NCBI GenBank assembly: GCA_963801185.1
Contig: CAWDDW010000001.1
Coordinates: 310,001 to 374,000 of the forward strand
Direction of reading: 5' to 3'
From: Palsa-601 sp963801185
GTDB taxonomy: Bacteria; Actinomycetota; Acidimicrobiia; Acidimicrobiales; Bog-793
DNA: 64,000 nucleotides
The notes under the pieces are model-generated. The model did no database searches. It had not been told where the DNA came from and saw nothing but the letters and a program-made list of their open reading frames with translations. The position numbers were made by a program, and so were the translations under genes. Shown here piece after piece: positions 8,883 to 18,326 of the stretch; position 1 is the stretch's first letter; each line of letters opens with the position of its first letter.

Positions 8883-10655
8883 GTGGGAGCGTTGCGGGTC
8901 GCGAACTGCAGTGGTTTCTATGGGGACCGCCTCTCGGCCGCCGAGGAGATGGTGAACGGCGGTCCGATCGACGTCCTGACCGGCGACTGGCTGGCCGAGC
9001 TCACGATGCTGATCCTCGCGAAGAACCGCTTGAAGGACCCTGCCGCCGGTTACGCCCGATCCTTCCTGACCCAGATGGAGCAGGTGATGGGGGCCTGCCT
9101 GGAGCGCTCGATCAAGGTGGTGTCGAATGCCGGCGGGCTCAGCCCGGCACGGTTGGCCGAGCGCGTGGAGGAGGTCGCCGATCGTCTCGGGCTCTCGCCG
9201 TCAGTGGCCTATGTGGAAGGCGACGACCTGCTCGGGAGGCTCGCCGAGTTGCAGGCGGCTGGTCACGACTTCGCCAACCTCGACACCGGTGAGCCGCTCG
9301 GCGATCGTTCGATGCTGACGGCTAACGCCTACCTCGGCGGCTTCGGCATCGCCGAAGCGCTGGGCCGCGGTGCCGACATCGTCGTGACAGGACGGGTGAC
9401 CGACGCGGCACTGGCCGTCGGGCCCGCCGCCTGGCACCACCGTTGGTCGAGGACGGACTTCGACTCCCTCGCCGGGGCCGTGGTGGCCGGGCACATCATC
9501 GAGTGCGGCACCCAGGCCACCGGCGGCAACTTCGCCTTCTTCGACGAGGTGCCCGGCGCCGAGCACCTCGGCTTCCCGATCGCCGAGGTGGAGGCCGACG
9601 GCTCTTCGGTCATCACCAAGCACCCCGGCCACGGCGGGCTCGTCTCGGTCGAGACGGTAACTGCCCAGCTGCTCTATGAGATCGCCAGTGCGCGCTACGC
9701 GAACCCTGACGTCACTGCGCGGTTCGACTCCATCCGCCTGGCGGCCGAAGGCCCCGACCGCGTACGGGTGTCCGGCGTCAGGGGCGAGCCGCCGCCTCCG
9801 ACCACGAAGATCGCCATGAACTACGTCGGCGGATACCGCACGACGCTCAACATGATGATCACAGGCCTCGATGTCGAGGAGAAGGCCTCGATGTTCGAGC
9901 GGGCCTTGTGGGCGTCGGTTCCCGGCGGCAAGGGGGCCTTCGGGTCGGTGGAGGTCCAGCTTCTCCGCACTGATCAAGCCGACCCCCCGAGCAACGAGGC
10001 GGCCGTCGCGCAACTGCGGATCACGGTGAAGGACGCCGATGAGCGCAAAGTGGGCCGGGCCTTCGGCTCCAAGGTGACCGAGCTCGCCCTGGCGAGCTAC
10101 CCGGGTCTGTTCGGCGGAGGCAGCCAGACCCAGGCCTACGGTGTCTACTGGCCTGCCACGATCCCCTCGGACCTCGTCTGGCAGGAGGTCGTCTTGAAGG
10201 GCGAGCGCCATCTGGTCGAGGCCGTTGACCTGACGGGGTGCGAGGTTGACGACCAATCGGTCTCAGGCCCGCTCGCGTGCGATTCGCCGACGGACGCGGC
10301 GGTCGGCCCGCTGCCGCTCGGGAGGATCATGGGTGCCCGGTCGGGCGACAAAGGCGGGAACGCCAACCTCGGCGTCTGGGCGCGGACCGACGAGTCATTC
10401 AGCTGGCTGGCGGCTTGGCTCACCGTCGAGCGGCTGAAGGAGCTGCTGCCGGAGACGGAGCCCCTCCTCGTGGAGCGCCACGACCTCGCGAACATCCGCG
10501 CGCTCAACTTCGTGATCCAGGGCCTGCTCGGCGAAGGAGTGGCCTCCTCGCCACGGCTCGATGCCCAAGCCAAGGGCCTCGGTGAGTACCTCCGCGCGAA
10601 GGTGGCGCCCGTGCCCCTGGCCCTTCATCCCGTCGCTGGCGCAGGCGTGCCATGA
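8883..10655 (+). CDS. AtuA-like acyclic terpene utilisation family protein (DUF1446)
   Basis: A 590-residue protein with an N-terminal DUF1446/AtuA domain (about 1-440: FYGDRLSAAEEMV, GRVTDAALAVGP, ECGTQATGGNF) and the C-terminal AtuA-like ferredoxin-fold segment (GRIMGARSGDKGGNANLG). AtuA is required for citronellol/geraniol degradation in Pseudomonas, but its reaction is not settled. GTG 8883 directly follows the carboxylase stop, with GGGAGG upstream. Co-transcription with MCC/GCC-like carboxylase genes is the classic atu context. Its final bases overlap the hydratase start. Confidence 0.85.
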   Translation: MGALRVANCSGFYGDRLSAAEEMVNGGPIDVLTGDWLAELTMLILAKNRLKDPAAGYARSFLTQMEQVMGACLERSIKVVSNAGGLSPARLAERVEEVADRLGLSPSVAYVEGDDLLGRLAELQAAGHDFANLDTGEPLGDRSMLTANAYLGGFGIAEALGRGADIVVTGRVTDAALAVGPAAWHHRWSRTDFDSLAGAVVAGHIIECGTQATGGNFAFFDEVPGAEHLGFPIAEVEADGSSVITKHPGHGGLVSVETVTAQLLYEIASARYANPDVTARFDSIRLAAEGPDRVRVSGVRGEPPPPTTKIAMNYVGGYRTTLNMMITGLDVEEKASMFERALWASVPGGKGAFGSVEVQLLRTDQADPPSNEAAVAQLRITVKDADERKVGRAFGSKVTELALASYPGLFGGGSQTQAYGVYWPATIPSDLVWQEVVLKGERHLVEAVDLTGCEVDDQSVSGPLACDSPTDAAVGPLPLGRIMGARSGDKGGNANLGVWARTDESFSWLAAWLTVERLKELLPETEPLLVERHDLANIRALNFVIQGLLGEGVASSPRLDAQAKGLGEYLRAKVAPVPLALHPVAGAGVP

Positions 10656-11414
10656 CGGGCGCCACGCTCTACGAGGTGCGTGATGGCATCGCCACCATCA
10701 CCCTCAATCGGCCCGACCAGAGGAACGCCCTCTCCACCGACCTCGTCAACTCCCTCGGGGACCATCTCGCCATCGCCAGAACGGACGAATCCTGCCGGGT
10801 GGTTCTGCTCACGAACGCCGGTCCGGCGTTCTGCGCCGGGGCCGATTTGAAAGGCTCGTCGACCGAGCAGGCTCGCTGGACCCTGCCAGAGGTGCTGACG
10901 ACGATCATCGAGCTTCCCAAAGCCGGTGGTGGGGCGGATCGCCGGGCACTGCATGGGAGGTGGCGTGGGGCTCGCGGCCGCCTGCGACATTTCGATCGCG
11001 GCCGACGACGTGCGCTTCGGGTTCACCGAGGTCCGTATCGGCGTCGCGCCCGCGATCATCTCCGTCGTGTGCCTGCCGAAGATGCGGGTGGGCGACGCCC
11101 TCGAACTCTTCCTCTCGGGCGAGCGGGTCGAAGCCGCCCGGGCCGTCGAGGTCGGTCTCATCAATCGTTCGGTTGCACGCGAGTCGCTCGACCACAGCGT
11201 CGCCAGCATTCTCGCGGCACTCCTTCAAGGCAGCCCGCACGCATTGGCCGCTGCCAAGCGGCTCGTCTACGAAGTGCCCGGAATGGCCCGGGAAGCGGCG
11301 TTCGAGTGGACCGCCCGGCTGTCCTCCGAGCTCTTCGCCGCGGCCGATGCCCGGGAAGGCAGGGCGGCCTTCGGTGAGCGACGGCCTCCCTCGTGGGCGC
11401 CGGTCGTGCCATGA
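10652..11414 (+). pseudogene. Enoyl-CoA hydratase / methylglutaconyl-CoA hydratase-like, one frameshift
   Basis: A crotonase-fold hydratase of about 250 residues, read in two frames. The N-terminal part has ATITLNRPDQRNAL and FCAGADLKG (oxyanion hole). The second part (from about 10926) has GRIAGHCMGGGVGLA and the C-terminal helices. Removing one A from the AAA at 10920-10922 joins them perfectly, so this is a +1 indel rather than decay. ATG 10652 overlaps the atuA-like stop, and the TGA at 11412-11414 overlaps the next ATG. In liu/atu pathways this enzyme hydrates the carboxylase product. Confidence 0.8.
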
Positions 11415-12491
11415 GAGACCTAATAGCGAAGTGGGAGTCAGAAGCGCGGGCGCGGCTCGCGCCCGAGGCTTACGAGTACATCGCGAGGGGCGCCGGTGAG
11501 GAGATCTCGCTCGTGGAGGCTTGGTCGGCGTGGAGGGACTGGCGTCTGTTGCCCCGTGTCCTACGAGACGTTCGAGCCCCGACACGCGCTGCGAGGTTCT
11601 CGGAGCCGTGCTGCCCTCGCCCATCATGGTCGCTCCGACGGCGTACCACGTGCTAGCCGATCCGGAGGGCGAGGTGGCCAGTGCGTCGGGGACCCGGGAG
11701 GCCGGTGCGCTCTACGTCATGACCACGCGGGCGACTCGCCTCCTCGAAGAGGTGGCAGCCGTCGCCGGGGACCCGTGGTGGTTCCAGGTGTACATGCTGC
11801 GGGATCGCGGCCTGACGGTGGCGCTCGTCGAGCGCGCCGTGGCGGCAGGAGCAGCCGCGCTCGATCCTGACGGGCGACACTCCCATCGTCGGCCCCAAGC
11901 CCCGCGCCGCCGGACCGGTCCCCCTGACCGCCGAGCAGTACCGGGTCAACTTCGAGCTTCAGCTCGGCGCGGCCAGCAGCGCTGAAGTCGACGCCGCAAT
12001 GACTCAGGACCCGAGCATCACAGAGGACGCCATCGCGTGGCTCGCCGACCTCTCCGGTCTGCCCGTCCTCGTGAAAGGCGTGCTCCGGGGCGACGACGCC
12101 CGGCGCTTCCTCGATGTCGGCGCAGCGGGAATCGTCGTCTCGAACCATGGCGGACGTGAGCTCGACGGCGCCATCGCAACCGCTCATGCCCTGCCGCGGG
12201 TCGTTGCGGCAGTCGACGGGCGAGCGCCGGTTCTCGTGGACGGTGGCCTCCGCGACGGGCGATCGATCCTGAAGGCGATCTGCCTCGGCGCAAGCGGGGT
12301 CATGGTGGGCAGGCCCGTTGTCTGGGCGCTTGCGGCCGGGGGCAGCCGGGCGGTGACCGAGCTCTTCGAAGGGCTGCAATTGGAGTCTCGCCGAGGCCAT
12401 GATGCTCGCAGGTGCTACGACGATGAGCGAGTGCGATCGCTCCCTCGTCGAGTGGCGCTGGGGAAGCACCGAGCGAGGAGAACCGGCATGA
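11411..12491 (+). pseudogene. FMN-dependent alpha-hydroxy-acid oxidase, three frameshifts
   Basis: Homologous to glycolate/lactate oxidases and mandelate dehydrogenase, which oxidise 2-hydroxy acids to 2-oxo acids with FMN. Three frames must be joined: residues from ATG 11411 to about 11577 (base missing near CCCC), then IMVAPTAYHVL and WWFQVYMLRD to about 11863 (extra G), then LILTGDTPIVG, SNHGGREL (active-site His/Arg) and DGGLRDG to about 12384 (extra T). The repaired frame ends with TGA at 12489-12491, overlapping the gpsA ATG. All family motifs are intact, so the indels look technical. Confidence 0.75.
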
Positions 12492-13477
12492 ACGTGACGG
12501 TGCTCGGAGCCGGATCATGGGGAACGACGATGGCCTCGTTGATCGCGCCGAGGCATCCGACCATCCTCTGGGCGAGGGACGAGAAGGTCGCACGACAGGT
12601 CCAGGACGAGAAGGTGAACACGGGATACATGGCGGGCTTCTTTTTGCCGCCTGCGCTGCGGGCCACCTCGGACATCGCGGAGGCCGTGGCCCACGCAGAC
12701 CTGCTAGTCGTCGGCGTGCCGACGGGCGGGTTCCGCGAGGTCCTCGTCGCTGCCAAGGAATCGGTCAGGCCGTGGATCCCGATAGTCAGCCTCTCGAAGG
12801 GGTTCGAGCGGGGCACGTACCTGCGCATGACCGAGGTGATCCAGGAGGTCTTCCCGGGCCACCCGGCTGTGGCCCTGACCGGCCCCAACATCGCCCGGGA
12901 GATCATGGAGGGCAAGGCGGCGGCGGCCGTCATCGCGACCGAGGACCTGGCAGTGGCGGCGGAGATCCAGAAGGTCATCACTCGAGGCGTCTTTCGCGTG
13001 TACGTCAACCACGACGTCATCGGTTGCGAGGTGGGCGGAGCGCTGAAGAACGTCATCGCAATCGCAGCCGGAATCGGGCAGGGGCTCGGGGTCGGCGACA
13101 ACACCCGTGCCGCCGTGATGGCTCGGGGGCTGGCAGAACTGACGCGCCTCGGCGTCGCGATGGGGGCCGAGCAGGCGACGTTCGCCGGCCTCGCCGGGAT
13201 GGGCGACCTCATCGTCACCTGCATGAGCCCCCACTCCCGGAACCGTGCGGTGGGCGAGCAGCTGGGCCAAGGGCGGCGACTGGAGGAGATCCTCGCTGAG
13301 ATGAACATGGTGGCCGAGGGCGTGAAGACGGCCGAGCTCGTGCTCGACCTGGCGGACCGCTACAAGCTCGACCTCCCGATCTGCCGGGCGATCAATCAGG
13401 TCGTAAACGGCGAGATCGCTCCGAGCGCTGCTTACTGGGGGCTTCACCCGGCCGGCCACGAGGCGGATCCGGGCTGA
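12488..13477 (+). CDS. gpsA: Glycerol-3-phosphate dehydrogenase [NAD(P)+]
   Basis: A 329-residue enzyme that reduces dihydroxyacetone phosphate to sn-glycerol 3-phosphate for phospholipid synthesis. The N-terminal Rossmann motif GAGSWGTT is at 7-14. SLSKGFE and LTGPNIAREI follow, the catalytic Lys lies in GGALKNVIAIAAGI, and GDNTRAAVMARGLAE and GLAGMGDLIVTC complete the family signature. The open frame extends upstream only because of a frameshift in the preceding gene; ATG 12488 overlaps that gene's repaired stop. A lipid-biosynthesis enzyme closing a catabolic operon is unusual company. Confidence 0.93.
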   Translation: MNVTVLGAGSWGTTMASLIAPRHPTILWARDEKVARQVQDEKVNTGYMAGFFLPPALRATSDIAEAVAHADLLVVGVPTGGFREVLVAAKESVRPWIPIVSLSKGFERGTYLRMTEVIQEVFPGHPAVALTGPNIAREIMEGKAAAAVIATEDLAVAAEIQKVITRGVFRVYVNHDVIGCEVGGALKNVIAIAAGIGQGLGVGDNTRAAVMARGLAELTRLGVAMGAEQATFAGLAGMGDLIVTCMSPHSRNRAVGEQLGQGRRLEEILAEMNMVAEGVKTAELVLDLADRYKLDLPICRAINQVVNGEIAPSAAYWGLHPAGHEADPG

Positions 13478-13603
13478 GCTGCGTCCCGGTCTTCGGGTCT
13501 CGGCTCCTTGGCCCCGCTTCCACCCGCACCCGCCTGCCTGCCTGCCCGACCCGGCGCGGGCCCCCACGTCTCCGGCTCCGGCTCCGCGCCTCCAACACAA
13601 CTC

Positions 13604-13641
13604 GTGAAGCTCACGTTGCGCCGGCGCGACGTGAGCTTCAC
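13604..13641. terminator. Long perfect hairpin after gpsA
   Basis: A perfect 13-bp inverted repeat (GTGAAGCTCACGT ... ACGTGAGCTTCAC) with a 12-nt spacer whose core CGCCGGCG is itself palindromic, so stacked pairing is possible. It sits 127 bp after gpsA and before the SCO6745 gene. There is no long T-run, only a loose T-rich stretch (AGTTTCGCGTTTCG). A terminator for the 4.4-13.5 kb operon is the simplest reading; a regulator-binding palindrome is an alternative. Confidence 0.5.
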
Positions 13642-13775
13642 AGTTTCGCGTTTCGCACAGTCCGCCGGCCGCGTGACGAGTTGAGCCGGCGCCATCGACC
13701 CTCGCGAGTCGGCGTCGCTGCGGAACTGGAATGATGTCGGTCCAGCGGTCTGCCACGAGACGAGGAGGGACGCCG

Positions 13776-14651
13776 GTGACGCTCGAGACAACGGCCCGGC
13801 GGATGTGGCAACGGCTGGAGCCCTACCACGCCGTCCTCTACTTCGCCCCCGAGTGCCTCGGGGCGTTGAAGGAAGCAGGGCTGAAGGGCTTCTACATGGG
13901 TTACTTCGCCGCGCGCTCCGCCCCCATGGGCGAGGTGACCGCAGACGTCGTCGTCTCCACGTTCTTCAACTTCGCACCCGTCGTCGTTCGCCGAGCGATC
14001 CCCGACGCCTGGTCCTTCTCGTCGGTCGACGAAGTCCTCGCGGCACGAATGTCAGGCGTCGACGCCGCCCTCCGCCGTGTGCTCGGGGAGGCTGTCGCCT
14101 CGCCGGAGATGACAGAAGCCGCCGCCCTGGCGACAGAAGCCGTGGCCGGCGCCGCCAGTGCAGAGCTACCTGCGCGGCCGCTCTTCGCCGGCAACGCGGC
14201 GCTCACGCTCGGTGCCGACCTGCCGCCCCATTTGCAGCTGTGGCTGGCAACGACATCGCTCCGCGAGCACCGGGGCGACGGCCACGTGGCCTGCCTCCTC
14301 CACTCAGGTCTCGATGGCTGCGAGGCGCTCGTCACTGCCGCTGCCTCGGGGTCGGTGCCGAGGCCCATGCTGCAAGGGACCCGGGCGTGGACCGACGACG
14401 AATGGGAAGCTGCCGTCAGCCGGCTCTGCCAGCGCGACTGGGTGACGCCAGAGGGTGAGTTCACCGAGCACGGCCGCAGAGCCAGGGCGGCGATCGAGGC
14501 CGACACAGACCGCCTGGCCACGACTCCGTACCGGGTACTCGGCGACGAGCGGAGCAACCGCTTGGCCGATCTCGTCGCGCCCTGGTCGAAGGCGATCGTC
14601 GACTCCGGAACGGTTCCCGCGGTCAACCCGATTGGTGCGAAGCTCGCATGA
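13776..14651 (+). CDS. SCO6745 family protein (helix-turn-helix-like, function unknown)
   Basis: A 291-residue protein recognised as the SCO6745 family by its N-terminal LEPYHAVLYFAPE and LKGFYMGYFAARSAPMG blocks and a C-terminal winged-helix-like portion (WEAAVSRLCQRDWVTPEGEFTEHG). No biochemical function is known to me. The GTG at 13776 has AGGAGGGA seven bases upstream and is preferred over the ATGs at 13731/13734, which lack one. No transmembrane segments. It appears monocistronic, after the hairpin. Confidence 0.8.
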   Translation: MTLETTARRMWQRLEPYHAVLYFAPECLGALKEAGLKGFYMGYFAARSAPMGEVTADVVVSTFFNFAPVVVRRAIPDAWSFSSVDEVLAARMSGVDAALRRVLGEAVASPEMTEAAALATEAVAGAASAELPARPLFAGNAALTLGADLPPHLQLWLATTSLREHRGDGHVACLLHSGLDGCEALVTAAASGSVPRPMLQGTRAWTDDEWEAAVSRLCQRDWVTPEGEFTEHGRRARAAIEADTDRLATTPYRVLGDERSNRLADLVAPWSKAIVDSGTVPAVNPIGAKLA

Positions 14652-14868
14652 ACCGCCTACCTCACCTCGAGGAAAGCGTCGGGCTGGTTCGTTAGGGGTG
14701 TCGGAGCTGGCCCTCGGCGCTCCGGCGTGACTCGCCGGCAGGCGCTCCTTTGACCTGGGACGACAGCCGGAATGTTCCGCGCGCGCGAGTTGTTCGGTAA
14801 TCTGGTCGACCACCTCTGACGCCTAGCTGACCTGACACACGGCCGTAGGGGGCAAGCAACATGCACCG

Positions 14869-17348
14869 GTGGCAGGACCCGAGGCGAGGGACGTGACCCA
14901 CCCAGAAGTCGAATCAGAGCAGGCTTACCTCGACAGGGCTCACGAACGCCTGGACGCGATGCGTGATGCCGCTCGGGCGCTGTCTGCTGAAGTCGTGGGA
15001 GAGGGCGCAGGCGGCACCTTCGCAGCCAGGGTGGAGCGCGACATCCGCGTCGAACTGTCGGGCCGCCGCCTCGCCCAGCTGAACATCGGCGACGGCTCGG
15101 TGTGCTTCGGGCGCCTCGACTTCACCGACGGGCTCCGGGCCTACATCGGACGCATCGGCGTCTCGGACGAGAACGGCGACCAGTTAGTCATCGACTGGCG
15201 CGCACCGATCGCCGAGCCCTTCTACCGCGCGACCCCGGCAGAACCGCTCGGAGTCGGGCGGCGACGCCACTTCTTGTTCCGCGGCCGCACGATCGTCGGG
15301 ATCGACGACGAGCTGCTGGACCGGGAGGCCTCCGACGGTCTCGTCCTCATGGGGGAGGGCGCCCTCCTCGCCGGGCTGGAGCAGGTTCGCACCGGCCGCA
15401 TGCACGAGATCGTCTCCACCATCCAACAAGAGCAGGACGCGGTCATCCGGTCGGGGATAGCTGGCATCCTGGTCGTCCAAGGCGGGCCGGGGACAGGCAA
15501 GACCGCAGTCGCGCTGCACCGTGCCGCATACCTGTTGTTCACCCACCGGCAGCGGCTCGACCGTGACGGGGTGCTGCTCGTCGGGCCGAACAGCGTCTTC
15601 CTTCGCTACATCGAACAGGTGCTGCCGTCCCTCGGAGAGCACACCGTCGCCCTTGCCACGCCAGGAGAAGCTCTACGCTGGCAAAGCCCGGGCTCGGGCC
15701 GTCGAGCCGATTCCTCTGGCGGAGCTGAAAGGTGACGCCCGGATGGCGAGCGTTGTCGCGCGGGCGATCGAGACGAGGGAGCGCCCGCTCAGGCATCCGC
15801 TCGTCGTGCACTACGGGCGCCACGAGCTGACCATACGGCAGAGCGAGACCCGCCGGATCGTGGAGACGGCGCGCCAGCGCAGTGGCACCCACAACGCCCG
15901 CCGGGCGCTCGTCGAGAGGATGCTCGCGAGGACGGTGGTCCGCGCCTGGCGCCAGGCAGAGGATCGGGCGGCGCATGCCGGCACCCGCCTTCCCGTCGAG
16001 AAGGACGAAGCGGCACGCGTGGCAGCCGGCATGGCCTCCGAGCTGCGCCGCGACCCGAACGCCCGGGCCGCGCTCGAACGGATGTGGCCACTGCTGTCTC
16101 CCGAGGAGCTCATTCACGACCTCTTCGGTGCGCCCGCCCTCTTGCGGGCGGCGGCCGAGGACCTCCTCACTGGAGAGGAGATGTCCGCGCTTGCTCGCGA
16201 GCGATCGGCCACTCTCGCCGAGATCCCCTGGACAGAGGCAGACATCGCGCTGCTCGACGAAGCCGCCCAACTACTCGGGCCCGCCAAGCGCGCGAGGGGT
16301 CGGGCCCGCAGCGACGCCATGCTCGACGAGGCCGAGGCCTGGATGCTCGACCGGGTCGCCGGAGACTTCACGCCCGACTGTCCCGATTGCGGCGCACCCC
16401 TGGAGCTCGGCAGAGGTGAGCGTCCGTGGCACTGCGAGTCGTGTGGCCGGCGTTGGCGTGAGGACCAGGTGCTCGGTGAGATGGACGCAGCCACGTTCAA
16501 CCGGCTGCGCAGCCACCTCGCCTCGTGGTCGAATGTGACCGCCGGTCCGGTCACGGACAAGGGCGCCAGGATGTACGGCCACATCGTCATCGACGAGGCG
16601 CAAGGTGTCACGCCGATGCAGTGGCGCGCGTTGTCCCGGCGGTGCTCAGCCGGCTCGTTCACCATCGTCGGCGATCTCGGCCAAGCGAGCAGCGCCAGGG
16701 CACCCGACAGCTGGGAGGAAGCGCTCGCGGAGGTCCGGAGCCGGTCCGGCGTCCGAGTCGAGGAGCTGCACCGTCAATTATCGGACACCCGCCGAGGTCA
16801 TGGTCCTCGCCGGAGCAGTACTCGCCGAGACGGCCCCGGCCCTCACCCCGCCTCGGTCGGTACGCGAGTCCGGGCAGCCCCCGGTCGTGACGCGAGCAGA
16901 GCCCGAAGAGCTGCTGGAGAAGACAATCGAGACGAGCATCGTCGAGCGCGGGGCTGTCGGCGAGGGCAAGGTAGCGATCATCGCTCCCATCGACCTGCTC
17001 GACGCGCTTGCCGGGCGACTCGACGTGCCGACGGCCGGTGGCCACGGCGGCCTTAGCGCGGCGGACGCCCGCAAGCTCCTCGACGCCCCGCTCTCGGTAC
17101 TGAGCCTCGACGCCGCACGCGGCCTCGAGTTCGACTCCGTGGTGCTTGTCGAGCCCGCTCGGCTCGTGGAAGAGCACTCCCTCGGCCTCCGCGCGCTCTA
17201 CGTCGCTCTCACGAGGACCACCAAGCGGCTGCACATCCTCCACGCCGCCGCCCTGCCCCCGAGCCTGCAGGCAGCCGCGTTCATGGGCACGAGCGCCGGC
17301 GCCGGCGCAAGTGCTGGCGGTGACAGTCCGGCGACTTCGGAGGGCTAA
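14869..17348 (+). pseudogene. HelD/HelR-like RNA polymerase-recycling helicase, two frameshifts
   Basis: A superfamily 1 ATPase of the HelD/HelR class, which pries RNA polymerase off nucleic acid; HelR has been linked to rifamycin resistance. The N-terminal part carries the GRLDF...YIGRIGV...VIDWRAPIAEPFYRA block. Walker A is GGPGTGKTAVALHRAAYLL, motif II IDEAQ, motif III GDLGQ, and motif VI LRALYVALTRTTKRL. A CPDC...CESC zinc-ribbon pattern lies near 16380-16450. An extra A at about 15669 and an extra C at about 16769 split it into three frames; repairing both gives about 825 residues. Start is GTG 14869, or GTG 14893. Confidence 0.78.
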
Positions 17349-17370
17349 GCGCCCTGGACCGTAAGTTCGA

Positions 17371-17690
17371 TTACGTATTCGTCCACGGCTCGGTGCACAC
17401 GCAGAACTCGTTGCCCTCGGGGTCGGCCATGACCACCCAGCGAAAGCCGGCTTCCTCGGTCACGTCCGTCTGAAGCCTCCTGGCGCCGAGCACCTCGAGG
17501 CGTTGGACGGCCGAGTCGAGCTGATCGGTCCGGATGTCGAGGTGCATGCGGTTCTTCGTGGTCTTCGGTTCTCCGACGCGCTGCAGTACCAGCTCGGGTC
17601 CATCACCGTCATCAGCGAAAGGACGAGGTAGGGCTCAGCCGAGCTGGAGAGGCGGCAGCCGATCGCCGCGCTCCAGAACGCGGCGGCGCC
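17371..17690 (-). pseudogene. VOC family (glyoxalase-like) pseudogene, left inverted copy
   Basis: Read leftward it gives AAFWSAAIGCRLSSSAEPYLVL, then after a frame break near 17632 GPELVLQRVGEPKTTKNRMHLDI and a normal C terminus (WVVMADPEGNEFCVCTEPW, stop at 17371). The N-terminal strand is missing: at about 17690 the sequence joins an IS630 transposase fragment. Bases 17484-17684 match 20951-21149 in inverted orientation at about 95% identity, including the same frame break, so the break predates the duplication. Confidence 0.65.
17484..17684 (-). repeat. Left arm of a ~200-bp inverted duplication (VOC segment)
   Basis: About 201 bp matching 20951-21149 on the other strand with roughly eight substitutions and two 1-bp gaps, counted by eye. 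The arms enclose the IS630 remnants and the repeat-protein gene. Recombination between the arms could invert the 3.3-kb interval. Confidence 0.8.
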
Positions 17691-18160
17691 CGGTCGTACT
17701 CGTGCTCGACGCGGTCGGCGCGGCCCGCCGCCGGGAAGCGTCGGGTGGCAACGGATCCGCGCCGGGATGGAGGTCTTCTCGTCGGCGGAGATCACGCAAG
17801 CATGCTTTCCAAGCGCTTTGCACTCCCACAGCCTCGCGTAGAGGTCGAGCACGCGGGCGGCCTTCGCCTCGAAGTCGGGATCGCGCGGGAAGATCCAGGA
17901 CCGGTCCCGCCAGGGCCGGATGGCGTCCTCGGACAGCCAGCGCCAGACGGTGGTCCCCGAGACATCGGCCTCGATCCCTCGCGTCACGACCTCGCTCACG
18001 ATGTCGGGGACGTACAGTCGTGAGAGCGGGACGCCGAGGCGGTTCGGCAGCTCGCAGGTGATCGCCTTCACGGTCACGCCGTGAGAGCGGAGGAAGGCGT
18101 TCGGGACGTCCACCTTGTCGAGAACGCTTTGGAAGATCGTCTCTTCTTTGGGACTTCTGC
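17691..18160 (-). mobile_element. IS630-family transposase remnant (N-terminal and central part)
   Basis: Read leftward it encodes VKAITCELPNRLGVPLSRL, TTVWRWLSEDAIRPWRDRSW, IFPRDPDFEAKAARVLDLYA and VISADEKTSIPAR: the linker and first catalytic block (DEK) of actinobacterial IS630 transposases. It stops abruptly around 17690, where VOC sequence begins, so the C-terminal DDE half is missing. A frameshift near 17710 hides the expected VEHEYDR. The matching C-terminal end lies at 20740-20877 on the other strand. Non-functional. Confidence 0.75.
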
Positions 18161-18170
18161 CTCTGTTCCC

Positions 18171-18261
18171 TGAGCGGGCTGCCCCTCAACAATCAGTGCA
18201 AGCGGTGACTGTGGCGAACATGCCGCGCCCTCTCGAAGGTGCTGGCATGCAAGCCCGCTCA
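18171..18261. repeat. 10-bp inverted repeat with 71-bp interior
   Basis: TGAGCGGGCT at 18171-18180 and AGCCCGCTCA at 18252-18261 are perfect inverted copies in the gap between the transposase remnant and the repeat-protein gene. Could be the stem of a structured leader, IS-end debris or chance. No coding sequence is convincing inside. Confidence 0.3.
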
Positions 18262-18326
18262 CCGAAGGGGTTAAAGCCTCCGGGACCAGGGGTTTCGACG
18301 GGCGGAGCTGAGACGGGAGGGCAGTC

